DNA of 64,000 nucleotides from Sweltsa coloradensis (GCA_024449915.1 JAMZAV010000317.1:999501-1063500); one strand, 5' to 3'; shown: positions 11,548 to 24,410, counted from the first letter of the stretch. A program made the numbers and translations. The notes: generated by a model from the letters alone, not told the origin.

Positions 11548-12345
11548 ATGGTGGGTGTGGAGGAATCCATACTAAAACATGTGAAAGATTTCCGACCGAG
11601 CTGTAAAAGATCGAGAAACGTGAAAATATTGCAAAATAAAGGGAAAAGGAAAACAAAGAATACTAGTAAAATAGGTACATTGAACATTGTCTCGCTCAAT
11701 GGAAAGATGGAAGAGCTAATCGATACAATGATTGAACGTAAAATTTGAATTACTAGGATTAAGTGAGATAAAGTTGATGGGGAAAGGGGAAAAGAACTAA
11801 CGAGGTGGTTACAAGTTGATGTGGTCAGGAGGTACTGAAGGAAGAAATGGGGAAGGATTCATTGCCAACCCATGATACAAAGAGAATATTGTAGGCATAA
11901 AGTGGAAATGGTAATAGATCAAGATCAAGTGAATGTCATACAAGTGTATGCACCCCAAAGCGGAAAACCTACTGAGGAGAAGGACAAGTTTAGAGAAGAA
12001 TTAGAAGCTTGGATTGAAGGAAATGGCGTTATCGTTATGGGTGATTTCAATGCCATGGTTGGAGAAAATAGAAAGGGATACGAAGAAGTATTAGGTCCAC
12101 ATGGCTGGGGAAAGAGGAATGCAGATGGAATAAAAATGTTAGTATTGTGTGCACGAAACTGGTTTGAGAAAAAGATAACAAGATATGGATATGGAGACGA
12201 GGAAACAAGGCACGAATCCATTAAAGATTATATTTGTGTGGGGAAAGGAATAGAAAAGAGGTTAGAAGATGTGTGGGTTGTACCATCAGTAGCATTAGAT
12301 AGCGACCACAGATTGCTGGTAGCTAAAATCTACGAAGGTAAAAAT
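11548..12345 (+). pseudogene. LINE apurinic/apyrimidinic endonuclease domain, frameshifted
   Basis: The N-terminus IGTLNIVSLNGKMEELID (about 11670-11730) matches the first strand of EEP nucleases. A shift follows, with LLGLSEIKLMGKG (about 11750-11790) in another frame. The main block starts near 11872 and contains VYAPQSGKPTEEKDKF, VIVMGDFNAMVG (the GDFN motif), ITRYGYGDEETRH, KDYICVG and ALDSDHRLLVAKI (the SDH motif). These are catalytic signatures of the nuclease that nicks the target DNA in target-primed reverse transcription. Wording around GPHGWGKRNADG is typical of the family mis-annotated in animals as craniofacial development protein 2. Confidence 0.85.
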
Positions 12346-12499
12346 GTCGTGAATAACAGAAGATCAAAGAAGACGCGAATTAAGGTGTTGAAGATACAAA
12401 GAAAGAAGAAAAGCAGCAGGAAAAGAAGGGGAGTACTAGATTTTCAGAGTGTTGACAGCAGCTTGGAGAAAGAAAAAGATTCCAAAGGATTGGGAAAAA

Positions 12500-13905
12500 G
12501 TATTAAAGTTCCAATATTTAAAAAAGGTGACAACAGACAGTGTGGTAATTATAGAGGTGTCACTCTACTTTGCCACTGTGCCAAGCTGTATGAAAAAGTA
12601 CTAGAAAAGAGAATGAAAGAAAAGGTGGAAAGAGGCTTGAGGGAGGAGCTACATGGTTTCAGAAGTGGCGGTCAACCGTGGACTTGATTTTCTTAATAAA
12701 ACAACTCATGGAAAGAGAAAGGGAAAAGGGAGAGGAAGTATGGATGGTTTTTCAGGATCTTACAAAGGCCTATGATCGAATGCCCAGAGAGAGAGAGAGT
12801 TTGGGAAAGCCTCCGAAAAAAAAAGATTGATACAAGATTGGTGGAAAGAGTACAGAGTATGTATGACAAAAATGTGAGTCGCTTGGAAACTAGGGAGGGC
12901 AGAACGGATTGGTTTGAAGTAAAGACAGGTCTCAGACAAGGGAGTGTACTGTCAACGATGCTCTTTAATATAGTATATTTGACGAGATATTGAGGAAAGT
13001 GGAGAAAGATGGGCCAGAGTCATCCAGAACCTTAATATAAGCTGACGATATACTTAATGGGAATGAATGAGAAGAATTTGGACTAAAGATAAGCATTGAC
13101 AAGAGTGAAGTGATGGTTATGGGGAAGTAAAAGAGGTCTGGGAATAGGACAAAGATTCTACTTAGAGGAAAAGAACTAGTAGAGACACAGATATTTAAAT
13201 AACTGGGCAGCATGATCTCTGCCGATGCTAAAATAGACATGGAGATTGCAAGGCTTACTGGTATCGCAGAGAGTTTCTTCCAGGTAGTGAGAAAACTGAT
13301 TTGGAAAAAAGAGGTGACAAGGCGATGCAAACTTTTAATATACAAAGCATATTTTGTACCGGCACTCACATATGGTGCAGTGACATGGCCAATTGGGGGT
13401 AAAGAAGAAAGACAAATTCAAGCTGCAGAAATAAAATTTTTAAGGAGTGTAATGGGAGTAACGAAGATTGATAAGATGAGGAGCACCAAGATCAGGAAAG
13501 AATTAGGAGTAGGGAGTTAAAACTTTAAGCTAGGGAAAGAAAAGCTGAGGTGGTTTGGACACATGAAGAGGATGCAGAAGGATAGGGTTCCGAAGATGCA
13601 GTACGAGCAAGACGCAGGAAATAAACAGAGGAAAAGAGGGAGGCCCAGACTGAGATGGGAAGAAGTTATAGCAATGGATTTGAAAAGGAGAAATGCAGCT
13701 TGGGAAAGGATTAACCAGGAAAGATGTTGGGAAGAACGAAAAATATGGCAAAAACTGGCGGAGGTCCCCGAGGAAGAAGACAGTGTTTGAAGAAAGAGAA
13801 GTAGATGATGCAGAGGAAGAAAAGGATCAGGCATGGCTAGCCGGCTTCGATAAGCCCGGGGAGCCAAGAACGTGGTGGGAACCTCCCACCCCCTACCCGA
13901 CTTAG
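12500..13905 (+). pseudogene. RTE-like reverse transcriptase and C-terminal domain, multiply broken
   Basis: The sequence reads VPIFKKGDNRQCGNYRGVTLL, then ELHGFRSG, then a frame change to QDLTKAYDRMPRE-like sequence, TGLRQGSVLSTMLFNI, a stop-interrupted ADDI box near 13040, ISIDKSEVMVMG, and LIYKAYFVPALTYGAVTW. After that come LRWFGHMKRMQKDRVP and KRGRPRLRW near 13530-13660, typical of this LINE group's C-terminus. Several stops and shifts make it inactive. Order and orientation match the nuclease upstream. Confidence 0.85.
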
Positions 13906-13935
13906 TTGAAAAAGGGATCGATAATTAATTAATGC

Positions 13936-14521
13936 ACACACAAAAAATTAACTGTTGTTACGCAAACGTTGAAATTATAATATAAAAACAATGCATAATA
14001 AGACAGTTTGTAAAAATATATTCAAAAACATATTAAAAATAGAAATATTCAATGAATAAAGTTAATGATATAATTTTTAAAAAAGAAAGGAAGAAAAACG
14101 AAAAAAATCACATTTATTTGACGTGAGATTAGTGATTACATGTGATTAGTTTTGTAAAATTCAGAAAAATTCATTCAGAAAATTATAAATAGCTCAAGGA
14201 ACAAATATACCTCGACATATGAGCATTATTTTGGTTTGCGGGACATTTTCAGCGTTGGACAATTTTATCAAATCCCTATCATTTTAATACGACTGTGTGT
14301 ATTAACATCTGTGGCAGATTACAGAACTACCTCAGATAATGGTACATAGTCGGTAAGCAATTCAGGAATACAGCGAAAGATGCACAAAAAATTTGGTTAT
14401 CCAACATAATAAATTTTATTTTACAATACATAATTACATATAAAAATATCTTCAATATGTATGCTACACATACTGTTGTCAACCCATCCCTCCTATCTCA
14501 CCGATTGCTTCCTTGTTGCAG
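13936..14521 (+). other. gene A intron 5, last part
   Basis: AT-rich; no ORF or RNA signal. The splice acceptor CTTGTTGCAG ends it. Confidence 0.5.
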
Positions 14522-14689
14522 GTGTAAGTGTGAGCACATTAGCGGGATTCAAGTGGAACGCCGGTCATCCTACGCTGGTACACATGTGCCGTGTATGCCA
14601 AGGGGGTGACATCCCATTGGGATGTACCTTTTACTACTCGATGCAATAGCACAAGTGTTAAACAGCCTTACATCTGCCACAGGCCATAG
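14522..14689 (+). CDS. gene A exon 6: second half of CTLD, with a 1-nt frame break
   Basis: After TTGTTGCAG the phase-1 frame reads GVSVSTLAGFKWNAGHP and then HMCRVCQGGDIPLGC, aligning with gene C exon 6 (GVPVNTLPAFAWSTGRP). It then hits TAG at 14647, before the last conserved cysteines. Shifting the frame by one base at the four-T run 14629-14632 gives RCNSTSVKQPYICHRP and a TAG at 14687-14689, matching QCIDPLYKLPYICERPA of gene C. One extra T, real or an error, therefore truncates the domain. CTLD disulphides need both lost cysteines. No EPN, QPD or WND sugar/calcium motif is present. Confidence 0.82.
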
Positions 14690-14842
14690 ACATTGTATAA
14701 GGAAGATGAAAGATTATGAAAATTTAAGTAAATGTTTGATTATTTGGAATATTTTGTTCTCATTCATTCCGTATTATTAAAACCTTACATGAGTATAGCT
14801 CATTTTGTATTTAAAATCTGAAATTGTTTTCTAATTTTCGTT

Positions 14843-14849
14843 CAATAAA
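14843..14849 (+). promoter_or_regulatory. candidate polyadenylation signal of gene A
   Basis: CAATAAATGAG lies about 155 nt after the CTLD stop. AATAAA is the canonical hexamer; no cDNA support is possible here. Confidence 0.45.
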
Positions 14850-15335
14850 TGAGTGTTTCCCGAAAATATCTCAATTGATTATTTGTTACCTCATGAATGA
14901 CATTATATTATATAGGTTTTTTACCATAGGTCCTCAAGAACGGCTACTCAACCTTTTTTTATAGGATTAATTTTGACAACATTTTATGATCACAAAAATC
15001 AGTTTTGTGTCACAATGTTTTCTTCTGTTTGACATACATATTGGATTGCAAAATCCAATATTAAAAATGCACAAAGAAGAAGTGTGATATGATATTTATG
15101 TATCTTGAAGACCAACGACTACTATATATATATGTGTCATTTTAATAATTCAGTTATTGCTTTTATGACGTTGACAAGTATCCTTTTTTACATAAATACT
15201 CACATAATTTACTTCTAATACAAACATAGTCTAGGCCTACGTGCTAGGCCATAATCTAGGCTTTAATGAACATTTACTAGAATACACCATGATCTTCTCA
15301 TATTTTGTCGTATGCATTTCACTACTTGGTTAGTT
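14850..15335. other. intergenic, A to B
   Basis: AT-rich sequence with no supported feature. A 13-codon hydrophobic ATG frame at 15289 was considered as gene B exon 1 and rejected because the donor phase is wrong. Confidence 0.5.
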
Positions 15336-17560
15336 TTATTTATTTATTTATTATTTATTATTTATTTAACGTCTATCCTATTCAGTTATTAAAACTGATT
15401 TACAAAGGAGGACAACTAAATAAATCTAATTACATAGATGCAGAAACAACAATAAACTACATTTTCGTAAATATTTGAAATAGTAGCAGTACAACAACAA
15501 TGCATTTAAACACAACAATTTTGGTAACAAATAAAAAAAATATATATTATGCATTTAATGAATGAATCAAATATAAAAAAGGGAGGAGAATGAAAAGAAA
15601 AGAAAAGAAAGGGGGGGGAAGGAAAAAAAAGACAAAGAAAAAGAAAAAAAACATTAAAAAAGAAAAACGAAAAGAAAAAAAACTGATTTATTAGACGATC
15701 CCACTCAAACGAATATGAGGTTTGCCAAAAATCAGGAACAGCAAATCAGGGAGTATAATCAAAAACTTTCGCGGAAGAAACCACCGAACGCGAAATCTTT
15801 ATTCTTGAGTTCAATCTTCATTTTTGTGTTCAAATCTTGATAGCATTTTAGTGCAAAAAATCTTGACTCAAATATATAATTATATCAGATATATAATTAT
15901 TTAAAATTGTTCATGTCAAACTGATCACAGCAATGATACAGGACACCTAACTCAAGTTGCAAGCTCCATCAGTGGGCGGCAACCAGACAATCTAGGCAGA
16001 AAAATATAATTGAAAATACATTGTTTATATCATAATCAAAGCAATAATGAACAAACAAAGAGAAAAGCAAAATCATTAATAAGAACTTATGAAGGTAAAT
16101 TAACATTACACAAACACACAGACAATAACCTACAAATAAATACTACCTAATAAAAATCAATTTTTTGCTCTTTGATTCATTATCATTGCTTCAATTTTAT
16201 TTTTAAATTGTACAATTCCTAGATAAGTAAATGGCCTTCTAATATCATAAGAAATTGAATTCCAAAAAGGGTACGCCTCTGTACATAAATGACTTTCCTA
16301 ATGCTTCAGAATTTTATCTAGGAATTCCAATGAGTTTATTAAAGTAGAATTTCTATCACGATCAACAATTTTAAAAATATTGGGTAGAATACCTAAAAAC
16401 ATACCTTTCAATACTTTGTATGTATTTACCAGCACGCTATACTTCATCCTTTTCCTCAATCGTTTAAACAATCAGACTGCAAATCTTGGCTCCAAAAGAA
16501 ATGAATCAAACAGATTGTCAATTCTCTTCTGGAGTACAACATACTCAGTAGAAGGTCTTACTGCCCAAACCACTAAACAATAATCAATAACATATAGTGA
16601 ATATAAGAATCTACAAGAAAATTTCAACAACATACCATTTACAAACCTCTTCATTCACCTTATAATTCCAATTAATGATGATTTTATTAATACATATTAT
16701 TCATAATGTTTCTTAAAATTTAAATTACAATCTAAGAAAACTCCAAGATATTTAAATTCATACACTCTAGAAATTAACTTACCATTACAGTTTAACGTCA
16801 AATAGAATATCATTAATGCTTCTCTCATTAGCCTTATAAAAAAATCAAAAAATTTGTTTTGCTATTATAATATCAAGTTCCTGAGTTTAAACCAATCCAA
16901 TCCATTTAGAACTTCTTGAAGACGTCCTTACGATCTCTTCGACATCCACACCTTCTAAATAAAAGACCAAGTCATCAGCATATAATATATAATTTATGCC
17001 TCCCATTATAGTAGATAATCATCCATATAAAGAATAAATAACAGGGGTCCCAATATTGATCCCTTTGGGGTACTCCACAAAATATATTGAATACTTTTGA
17101 ACTATATTTTGCAAGATTTTTTAAACATTTTTCTATTTTAAAAATAATCCACCAAAATTTATAACAAATAAGGACTTACGTTTATACCTGGTTTTTAATT
17201 TTATTAAAAGAGGTAAAAAAGGTACTGAATCAAATGCTTTCCTAAGATCAACAAAGACAGCTCCAACCCTTTCCCCAAAACGTTATCAATCCCTTTATAG
17301 ATAAAATCTGTAAATGCTAGAAGGGCACTTTGCGTTGACCTAAACCTTTCCTGAAACCATGCTGGTTTTCACTTAAACCCTTTAGATGCATCCACTTCAT
17401 GTAATAACCTCTTGTGTAAAATATTTTCAATAATTTTCCCTACAATTGGAAGAGTTGATATAGGTCGATAAGAATTCCAATCACTCTTTTACCTTACCCT
17501 TATAATAGGCGTTACCCTTTCCAAATTCAGCTGTGTTGGGAAACACCTACAAGAAAGAAA
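15336..17560 (-). pseudogene. LINE reverse-transcriptase relic, minus strand
   Basis: Read on the minus strand from about 17.5 to 15.3 kb, the pieces occur in RT order: WNSYRPISTLP (about 17460-17490), VGAVFVDLRKAFDSVP (about 17225-17265), a frameshifted GVPQGSILGP equivalent (about 17045-17080), YADDLVFY (about 16970-17000, one shift) and IDYCLVVWA...VLQKR (about 16530-16600). The 3' end at 15336-15366 is a TTTATTTATTTATT tract, i.e. a minus-strand A-rich tail. All frames are broken. Clade is CR1/Jockey-like by motif wording only. Confidence 0.75.
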
Positions 17561-19145
17561 TGGGAAATTAGATACGCTTATAATAATCCGACTATTGATG
17601 CGCATTTCTTAAATACTATGCATGGAATCTCTTGAATTGTTGCGGAACTTCTAATTTTAAGGCGTTTAATTGCTGAAATGACTTCTTCATTAGTTACACA
17701 TTAGTTTCACGCCGAGCCTTTGGGCACTTTTTGACAAATAGGGTTATGGAAATGACATATTATATTCTAATTTAATTTTTGATTACTAAATTTAATGTAA
17801 CCTCTCTTAGGTAGCTATAACAAACCAAATAAAAGGAATAACCACTAGTATCATTAAAAATATGACTGTGTTCTTGCGAGCGGAAACTCACATTTATCAT
17901 TACTAATCACGGCTATTCAAATAGCTCTTCCTCTTTAAACAACAGCAGCAAGCTAGCTGAGTGATATGTCACGAAACTATATTTTTACATGTAGCGTATT
18001 TCCGTCGATATTTTACAAACAAAACCACCATCTGATACTGCGACTTTGATCGAGAACTAAAAGGGTTCATAACTGATGTTTGAGATATTTATTCTAAAGT
18101 TTAAATTATTTTATTTGATGGCTATGAAGGTTCGACTACTCCCTACGCCACGTACAGTCAGAGAGCTTATGCGTGATACTTCCCCTAGACAAGACATGTC
18201 ACTCACCTCACAACCGTCGCTCGTACGACGCAGTGTACCACAATGACGTCTCATATCGGCGTCATTACAACAGCATTCACCCTTACGGTAAAATTATTCC
18301 ATATTATTTTACATTTAAATTGTATTCCATTTAGAACAGTAAAAGGGGTATTCACCCGCTAAACTTGAAAATATATATTTCATAGAGGCCAGTTAGTTAT
18401 GATTAGGGAATAAGTGGAAACGTATTGGGTTAACATGACCCATGGAAAAGGTTTCACACTTGGTCATCTTCGGGCTAAATCCTGTAGGCAGAAAGCTCAC
18501 ATAAAAATAACATTGCTGCGATCCGTATGCACAGTGCCATTGTGGGATTTTCGTCATAAAAATTGCTATTTTTATTATTTTGTGGCCACACAACAGGACA
18601 CGTAGTCCCACAAGTGCAATACACCATAATTAACAAAACATTTAAATAAAACAACATTTAATACAATACAATATTAAATATAATATAAAGAGAACTGTAA
18701 GAATTACGTAAAAATTATTGTGTGTTGAGGTGTTATATGTGTATGATTGTGTGAGTTTGAAAAGTGTAAATAAAGTAGACCCCTGTGGTCATCTAATGTA
18801 ATTTGACCAACTGCCAAATTGGGTGCAATTCATATAAATTGTTTGTATGTGCATGAGAGTATAAAGTATTAGTGAAGTGATTTTTTTTATTTCTTTGACT
18901 TGATTTCGAAAGTGATAGTATTTAGTATTGTGCAAATCTAAAATAGACCTATTCGGTGGTAAAAGATTGTTTGTCACATCAATGCGTCTGGCGGGAGGAA
19001 GGACGGTAGTTCAATGATCCAATTAGAGGCGAGTCAAGCAGGTAATTAACTTATTTGTAAAGATTTCTCCCGCTTTCAATCTTGTTTTCAGAACACATCG
19101 CCAGATCATTTATTTACTCTGTGGTATTCAGTAAAAGACTACCCA
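17561..19145. other. intergenic or 5' part of gene B, nothing recognised
   Basis: No coding or RNA signal. If gene B has an exon 1 like C and D (36 nt), it should lie between here and 20.69 kb, but no ATG with a 12-codon hydrophobic run and a phase-0 donor was found. Confidence 0.4.
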
Positions 19146-19396
19146 CAGTGCTGGCTCGGGCGCTAAGCGCTCGACTCCGATTCGGGAGGTCCCGGGTTCG
19201 AATCCCGTCGAGACCGGCAATCCTGACTGAAGGTTTTTTCCGAGGTTTTCCTCAGTCGTTTAGGCGAATGCAAGGGATTGACTCCTCTTAAACAGCCCTC
19301 GGACATCCCTTCACAATTTCCTATCCGCACATACCTATAGTTCACCTGAAGAGGGGCTAATTGCACCCTATAACAGGTTTCCCACGATATAAAAAA
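19146..19396 (+). mobile_element. tRNA-derived SINE, family 1, + copy
   Basis: The head resembles a tRNA: a box A-like GGCTCGGGCGCTAAGCG and a perfect box B, GGTTCGAATCC (19196-19206). A body with TTTTTTCCGAGGTTTTCCTCAG follows, then a 3' part ending TTGCACCCTATAACAGG and an A-rich tail at about 19390. Two further copies lie inverted at 20.04 and 30.0 kb. Confidence 0.75.
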
Positions 19397-20039
19397 AAGT
19401 AATAGACTTGAAGCACAGGTGACAACACATAAACATTAATATCTGTCCATAAAAATGTTTATCTCTAATTAATTTACATTATTTAAAATAAAATACAACT
19501 CATAATAAGAATTTTAATATTTTAACAATTAGTGGAATAATTAAAGTAAAATTATTCCTAAAATAGTTCACATTTATAATAAAGCATATATTTTAATCAA
19601 TATAAAAATTAGATAAGCTTATGATGACCCTCATTGGGGTCATCAAATGAGGGTCATCAATAAAATTTGTTTTATCTTATAAATAACTTATTATTATTAT
19701 ATTAAATACTTTTAAGTAAATAAATAAGGATATATATATCATTTTTATATATATAAGTATTTAATTTATATATTATTTTTATATATAATAATTTATATTT
19801 ATTTATATACATAATATATATTAAAAACTTATATATTAAATATCGTTGTTGTATTTTCTCTATAATTGCAATTTTTCTGTCAGATTAGGGTACTTACTCC
19901 ATAATTGCAATTTTTGTGACAGATTAGGGTTCTAAATTTGGGTAGCACATTAATTTTACTTTGAGGCTTGACTTTATTTATCTTATAATAAAGGCGTAAC
20001 GTTCGTTTACTTTAGGTGTCCACATATTATTTTCGATTT

Positions 20040-20285
20040 ATTAATACTATAATTTTATCGGCTGTCCAGGGTGCAATTTTCATGCCCCTCTTTAGGTGTC
20101 TAACAAGATATATTGGAATGAGTACAATTATGTGGGGATATCAGAGGACTGTTTAAGAAGACTTTATCCCTTGTACTCGCATTTACGACCGAAAAAAACC
20201 TCGAAAATAAATTCAGTCACGATTTCCGGTCTCGACGGAATTTGATTTTGGGACCTAGAACGTTCGAGTTATCACTGTAGGTTGA
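20040..20285 (-). mobile_element. tRNA-derived SINE, family 1, - copy
   Basis: Reverse complement of the 19.15-kb SINE: it starts at the 3' end (CAGGGTGCAATTTTCATGCCC), passes CGAAAAAAACCTCGAAAA and ends in a decayed tRNA-like head (GTCTCGACGGAATTTGATTTTGGGACC). Box B is mutated. Confidence 0.7.
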
Positions 20286-20692
20286 TTAAAGACATAAAGG
20301 ACAAAGCAAAATTAAAAGAATACTCAAAAGTGTTGTTATTCTCAAAAAGCAACAATAAGTATTGATGAGTTTTGAGCATAGCAATTGCAGGGACTAATGT
20401 AACAAGTAAATGAATTGTACATGTGTTTTTAATTATTTTAATATCGAGATTTTGGGAGTTTTGATACCGCGGTCCTAAAATGCTTGGGTTTGTAATTGAA
20501 TACTCTTGTAAGAGGTTATTTCATTAGATTTCCTCAAAGAGTCACCTTGGCCCAGGTAAGTTAGTCAGTAGGTCCACGATAAGTACCATACATCCAGTTT
20601 TGTACTTGGTATGAATCTGCACCTATGGTTGCACAGCTACTTTCGAAAGCTCTACACTAACAACATTGACCTTCTTTCATCTCATCTCCTAG

Positions 20693-20788
20693 GTTTTGAT
20701 GACTGGACCTGTTGCTGAAGCTGGTCACAGGCATGCTGGTCCAGCGTCCTACCCTCTGGATTCAAAGAAGGTCAAAGCCGGGACTCAG
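20693..20788 (+). CDS. gene B exon 2: end of signal peptide and linker
   Basis: 96 nt between CTCCTAG and GTGAGA, phase 0 at both ends. It encodes 32 residues starting VLMTGPVAEA and ending SKKVKAGTQ. Length and phase equal gene C exon 2 (VLVLESVFGA...SKKVKESTQ) and gene D exon 2. A signal-peptidase site is plausible after VAEA. The next 20 residues (GHRHAGPASYPLDSKK) are variable between paralogues. Exon 1 was not found, so the start of the gene is unknown. The distance to exon 3 is 10.5 kb, filled by satellite DNA and transposons. Confidence 0.75.
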
Positions 20789-20875
20789 GTGAGACCAGGG
20801 GGGATCGAAGTATACTTCAGGTGAGCCTGAATCATCCACGCAGGTCTTAATGAACCAACAATATTCACAAGTTAC

Positions 20876-20945
20876 CAGCTCGGTGGTCGGTGGTTAACGC
20901 GCTCACCTGGAATGTCGGAGAGTCGGGTTCTATAGTCTTAGTCGA
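20876..20945 (+). mobile_element. decayed tRNA-like SINE fragment
   Basis: CGGTGGTCGGTGGTTAACGCGC resembles a tRNA D-arm/box A and is followed by a decayed box B (GGGTTCTATAGTC). No acceptor-stem pairing, so not a functional tRNA. Confidence 0.5.
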
Positions 20946-23464
20946 GTTGTATTATTTTATTAATTAATATCTATATAATAATAAATTAATAATAATTAAT
21001 AATTAATTTTGGATTAAATATGAATAAAATATGTTTACAAATGTTCATGTGGGTAGTGATGTCATGAGATTTAAATTAAACGTTAAAGTAATATATTTGT
21101 GGCATAAACCGTCATTAGAAAAACATCGATGCATGCATAATATGCATGTTCTACCATTTTAGATGACATAAGATAGCAACCATCATCATCATCATCATCA
21201 TATTATGATAATGTTCATAAATTCGATTTCATGCGTTCTCGACGATTATTAACGGAACTATGATAAAAATAAGGAAACTTAAAGAAACAGCGTTTATAAC
21301 ATTAACTGTCAAGTGCATAAGTCAACCTTACGCCAATTTCCCTCCGAGGTTCGTTGGAATAAATAAGTTTTTTTTTAGTATATTACCTTGACGGGACGAT
21401 TTTTTATTGTTATTATTTTGTCTACCTTTGCTGTTGTTTTTGCTTGTCTTATTAAATTTTTAATACTATGATTTTTTTGTTCGGATTACCCTGATGACGG
21501 ATTACCTGCTAATTTCTGAACGTTGTTGTATTATATAAAAAAAAGTTGTATCCACCATGATGGTTTATTTAAGTAAATAATGAACAGAATAATTAATTAA
21601 CATAACATAACATTAATATTGTTTTGTTTGATAATTGTTATTTAATATTAACAGGTTTTGAAAAGTGAGGAGCAATTTCCAAGAACAGTTAAATATTGGC
21701 TTTATTCAAATAATTATTAAACAATATATTATGTACGTGCGCTTTACTCCCAGGAATGTTTTCTTATATATGTATTTGAAAAACAGTGCTAACAAATTTT
21801 GCAAAGACTATTGGATGAGCTCGAGCAAACCAGGCTTTGACGCAGAATAGTGGTAAAGTATGGATCACTTGTAAACTCTATCGCTTGTCCCATCGGGTTG
21901 TGGTTTGCACCCAAATGTCAAGTGTCGTTATAAGAGTTTTTTTTTAAATATAGTGCTTACTTTATTCAATAACGGACAGTTCATTACGCAACCAAACGGG
22001 TAATTATAATTCTCCAAGATTGTACCAGAGACTATTATTCGAAATCTTGCAATGTTCTCTGATAGCGACTTGAGCTCAACTTTCATAAAAATCAACCCAA
22101 AAATGTTATATTGTGTACAGATTAGGGGTAAAATTCATCCAGAATAGCTGGATTTGCCGTTTGAGCGTTATAAATAATTGTAAAAATTGTAATAAAAAAA
22201 ATGTAAAATAGTTGGCCCGAGCTTATTTTGAGTGCTAATAGCTCAAAGTAGAAACTTTAATTAAAAGCGAGTAGACTTAACGCATTTGTCATTCCAAGTA
22301 AGATCTTGGTGGTTGTGAATTATTGCAGGTTTATTATGTTATTATATTTACTTTTTATTTAAAAGCGTTTTTCATAAATATAATAGAAAATTTAAAATTT
22401 AAAATTTGACAAAAACACAAAAAAACAATTCTTAATTTTCCTCTTTAATGATATCCGATTCAAGAAGCATTTTTAAATATATGATTGAAAAGTATTTTTA
22501 AAGATCTTGAGGTAATACATAGATATCAACTTGAGTAAACTCAACTCAGATATCAACTTGAGTATGAAACATATTTAATAAGGTAAAATCCAAGATCTGG
22601 TATTTTAATATCCACTTAGAAAGAGGCAAATAAATTTACTGCCAAGTTACTTGTTACCACTATGGCAACAACCAATCACAAGCCTAGTTATTATTTACTT
22701 AAATAACTAAGTAGCCGATAAATATAACGAGAAATTGAAATTCTGGAACTAAACGAGGTATTTAAGATAAATTATAAAAGTAATTCGTTAAAACGGTGTT
22801 AGTGAAATGTATAAATTAAATCGTTTAAAATGATTTCCGAGAGATTTTTGAAAGCCAAAATGGAAACCGTTTATAAAAAAATTAACGTTCTTTTTTTACA
22901 CAGTGATTTCAAAAGTGATGATAAATAACTTGAATAATATTTTTAGGCTGAATTGCGAACCTCATTATATGTATTGAATCCATCTAATGCCAGTCATTAG
23001 TAATTTCATTTTAAAACTACCGTTGTGGTTGGTTGTGAAGATGTGATATCAGTTTGCTTGGAGCTGACGTCAATGCAAATAAAAATGGAAATATTCTGAA
23101 GAGGATACGAGTTTGTGTCCGGATGTTGGGCGTGTTGCGTTAAAATGCAGCCTAACGTTATTGTGCGTCAGCACGCGGAGTGAACGATAGTGTTGAGTGA
23201 CAGGAAGTTCAGTTTGCCTTGACGCTTTTCAGGGAGATTGATATTATCTTTGTTTATAAGGATCAAGTATAAAAGCGTATAGAGAAAAATAATATTAGTG
23301 ATTTAATATTTTACCAAGGTTTTAAAGGGTAAATTTTAAATTGTACACCAAAAATTAGCTCTGAAAAACCAAATCAATAATTGAAAATTATTTATATTTT
23401 GATTAATTTATACTAATGGTATTTTTATGGATTATTATTTCTCAAATTGTAAGAATTGAGCTAT
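20946..23464 (+). other. gene B intron 2, AT-rich part
   Basis: Contains a CATCAT microsatellite at 21181-21200. Otherwise no supported feature in 2.5 kb. Confidence 0.5.
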
Positions 23465-24223
23465 TTGGATGAGCGAAGCGAAGACTTCAATTTCACCGAC
23501 CCCCCAAAAAATTAGCTTCGGTGTTTTTTTGTTTGTTTTTTTGTTTGTTTTTGATTTTTTGTTTGTTTTTTGTCTGTTTGTTCGCTCTCTACCGGGCAAA
23601 CGGCATATGCGACAGGACCTTCGAAATTTCTGAACTTAGACTTGCCACGTTTTTGGGTACAATCGAAGAAATATTTCTCATGAATATCGTACTTTTACGA
23701 TTTTTTTCGATTTTTTGGGCGATATTTTCGTGCCATTTGGACCAATTCTGACCAAACGGGTGAAGCTAAAACGTTCATATTATAAATGGATTAAGGTTAT
23801 GGTGATTTAGTACATTTTGAAAGAAAAAGTTGAAAAAGTTAGCCAGAATCTATAGAAATAAAGCTTTTAATATAAGATTTTTGGTTTTTTGTACGATATT
23901 TTCGTGCCATTTGGGCCAATTCTGACCAAACGGGTGGGGTTTCAACGTTCATATTATACATGGACATTAAGGTTATGGTGATGTAGTACCTTTTGATCGA
24001 AAAAGTTGAAAAAATTAGCCAGAATTTATAGAAATAAAGCTTTTAATATAAGTTTTTTACGGTTAATAAAACCAATTGACAAGAAACAAAAGAAACTTGA
24101 CAACAATCACCTACAATGCGTAGGCAGCAAAACAAAGCACTTGCAAAAGTAAAGATATCCCAAGCAAATTAAAAATTTAAAAAGCTCATCCATCAACGCG
24201 GCGGGACTTTAGCGTTTTCCGAG
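23465..24223 (+). mobile_element. Helentron-like non-autonomous element H1
   Basis: Starts TTGGATGAGCGAAGCGAAG and ends GCTCATCCATCAACGCGGCG...AGCGTTTTCCGAG before T. The 5' end and the GCTCATCC near the 3' end are inverted repeats, and AACGC...GCGTT after it can form a hairpin. The terminal CTAG of other copies is CGAG here. Internal direct repetition of TTTCGTGCCATTTGG.CCAATTCTGACCAAACGGGTG occurs twice. Confidence 0.7.
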
Positions 24224-24244
24224 TTTTAAATAAAGTACAATATT

Positions 24245-24410
24245 ATGTCAGCATATCACCCAGTGACAAGTGTAGTTCCATTATAACCAGCTCTATTATG
24301 TAAAAGTCGAAATAGCGGATATCTTATGTTCGTGCATTATAATCTCAATCCTAACACGAAAATCAATTTAATATGAGCAGACATGCAAACGAGTATTGCA
24401 GTGTATATCT
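24245..24410. repeat. isolated monomer of the 150-bp satellite
   Basis: Contains CGGATATCTTATGTTCGTGCATTA, ATCAATTTAATATGAGC and ACGAGTATTGCAGT, matching monomers of the array at 25.75-27.65 kb. Confidence 0.7.

Larger units (their letters stand above)
9880..13935 (+). mobile_element. RTE/CFDP2-type LINE, inactivated
   Basis: A roughly 4-kb element in the last intron of gene A: a zinc-finger relic (9.92-10.03 kb), a purine-rich degenerate stretch with no ORF (10.1-11.55 kb), an apurinic endonuclease (11.55-12.35 kb), and RT plus C-terminal domain (12.5-13.8 kb). Boundaries are approximate. G-runs between 10.9 and 11.45 kb suggest poor sequence quality. Confidence 0.75.

Noticed and set aside
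15289..15330. Hydrophobic ATG frame (MIFSYFVVCISLL) as exon 1 of gene B
   Set aside because: The only nearby donor (GTTAGT) leaves phase 1, while exon 2 of B needs phase 0, and there is no TATA box at the usual distance.
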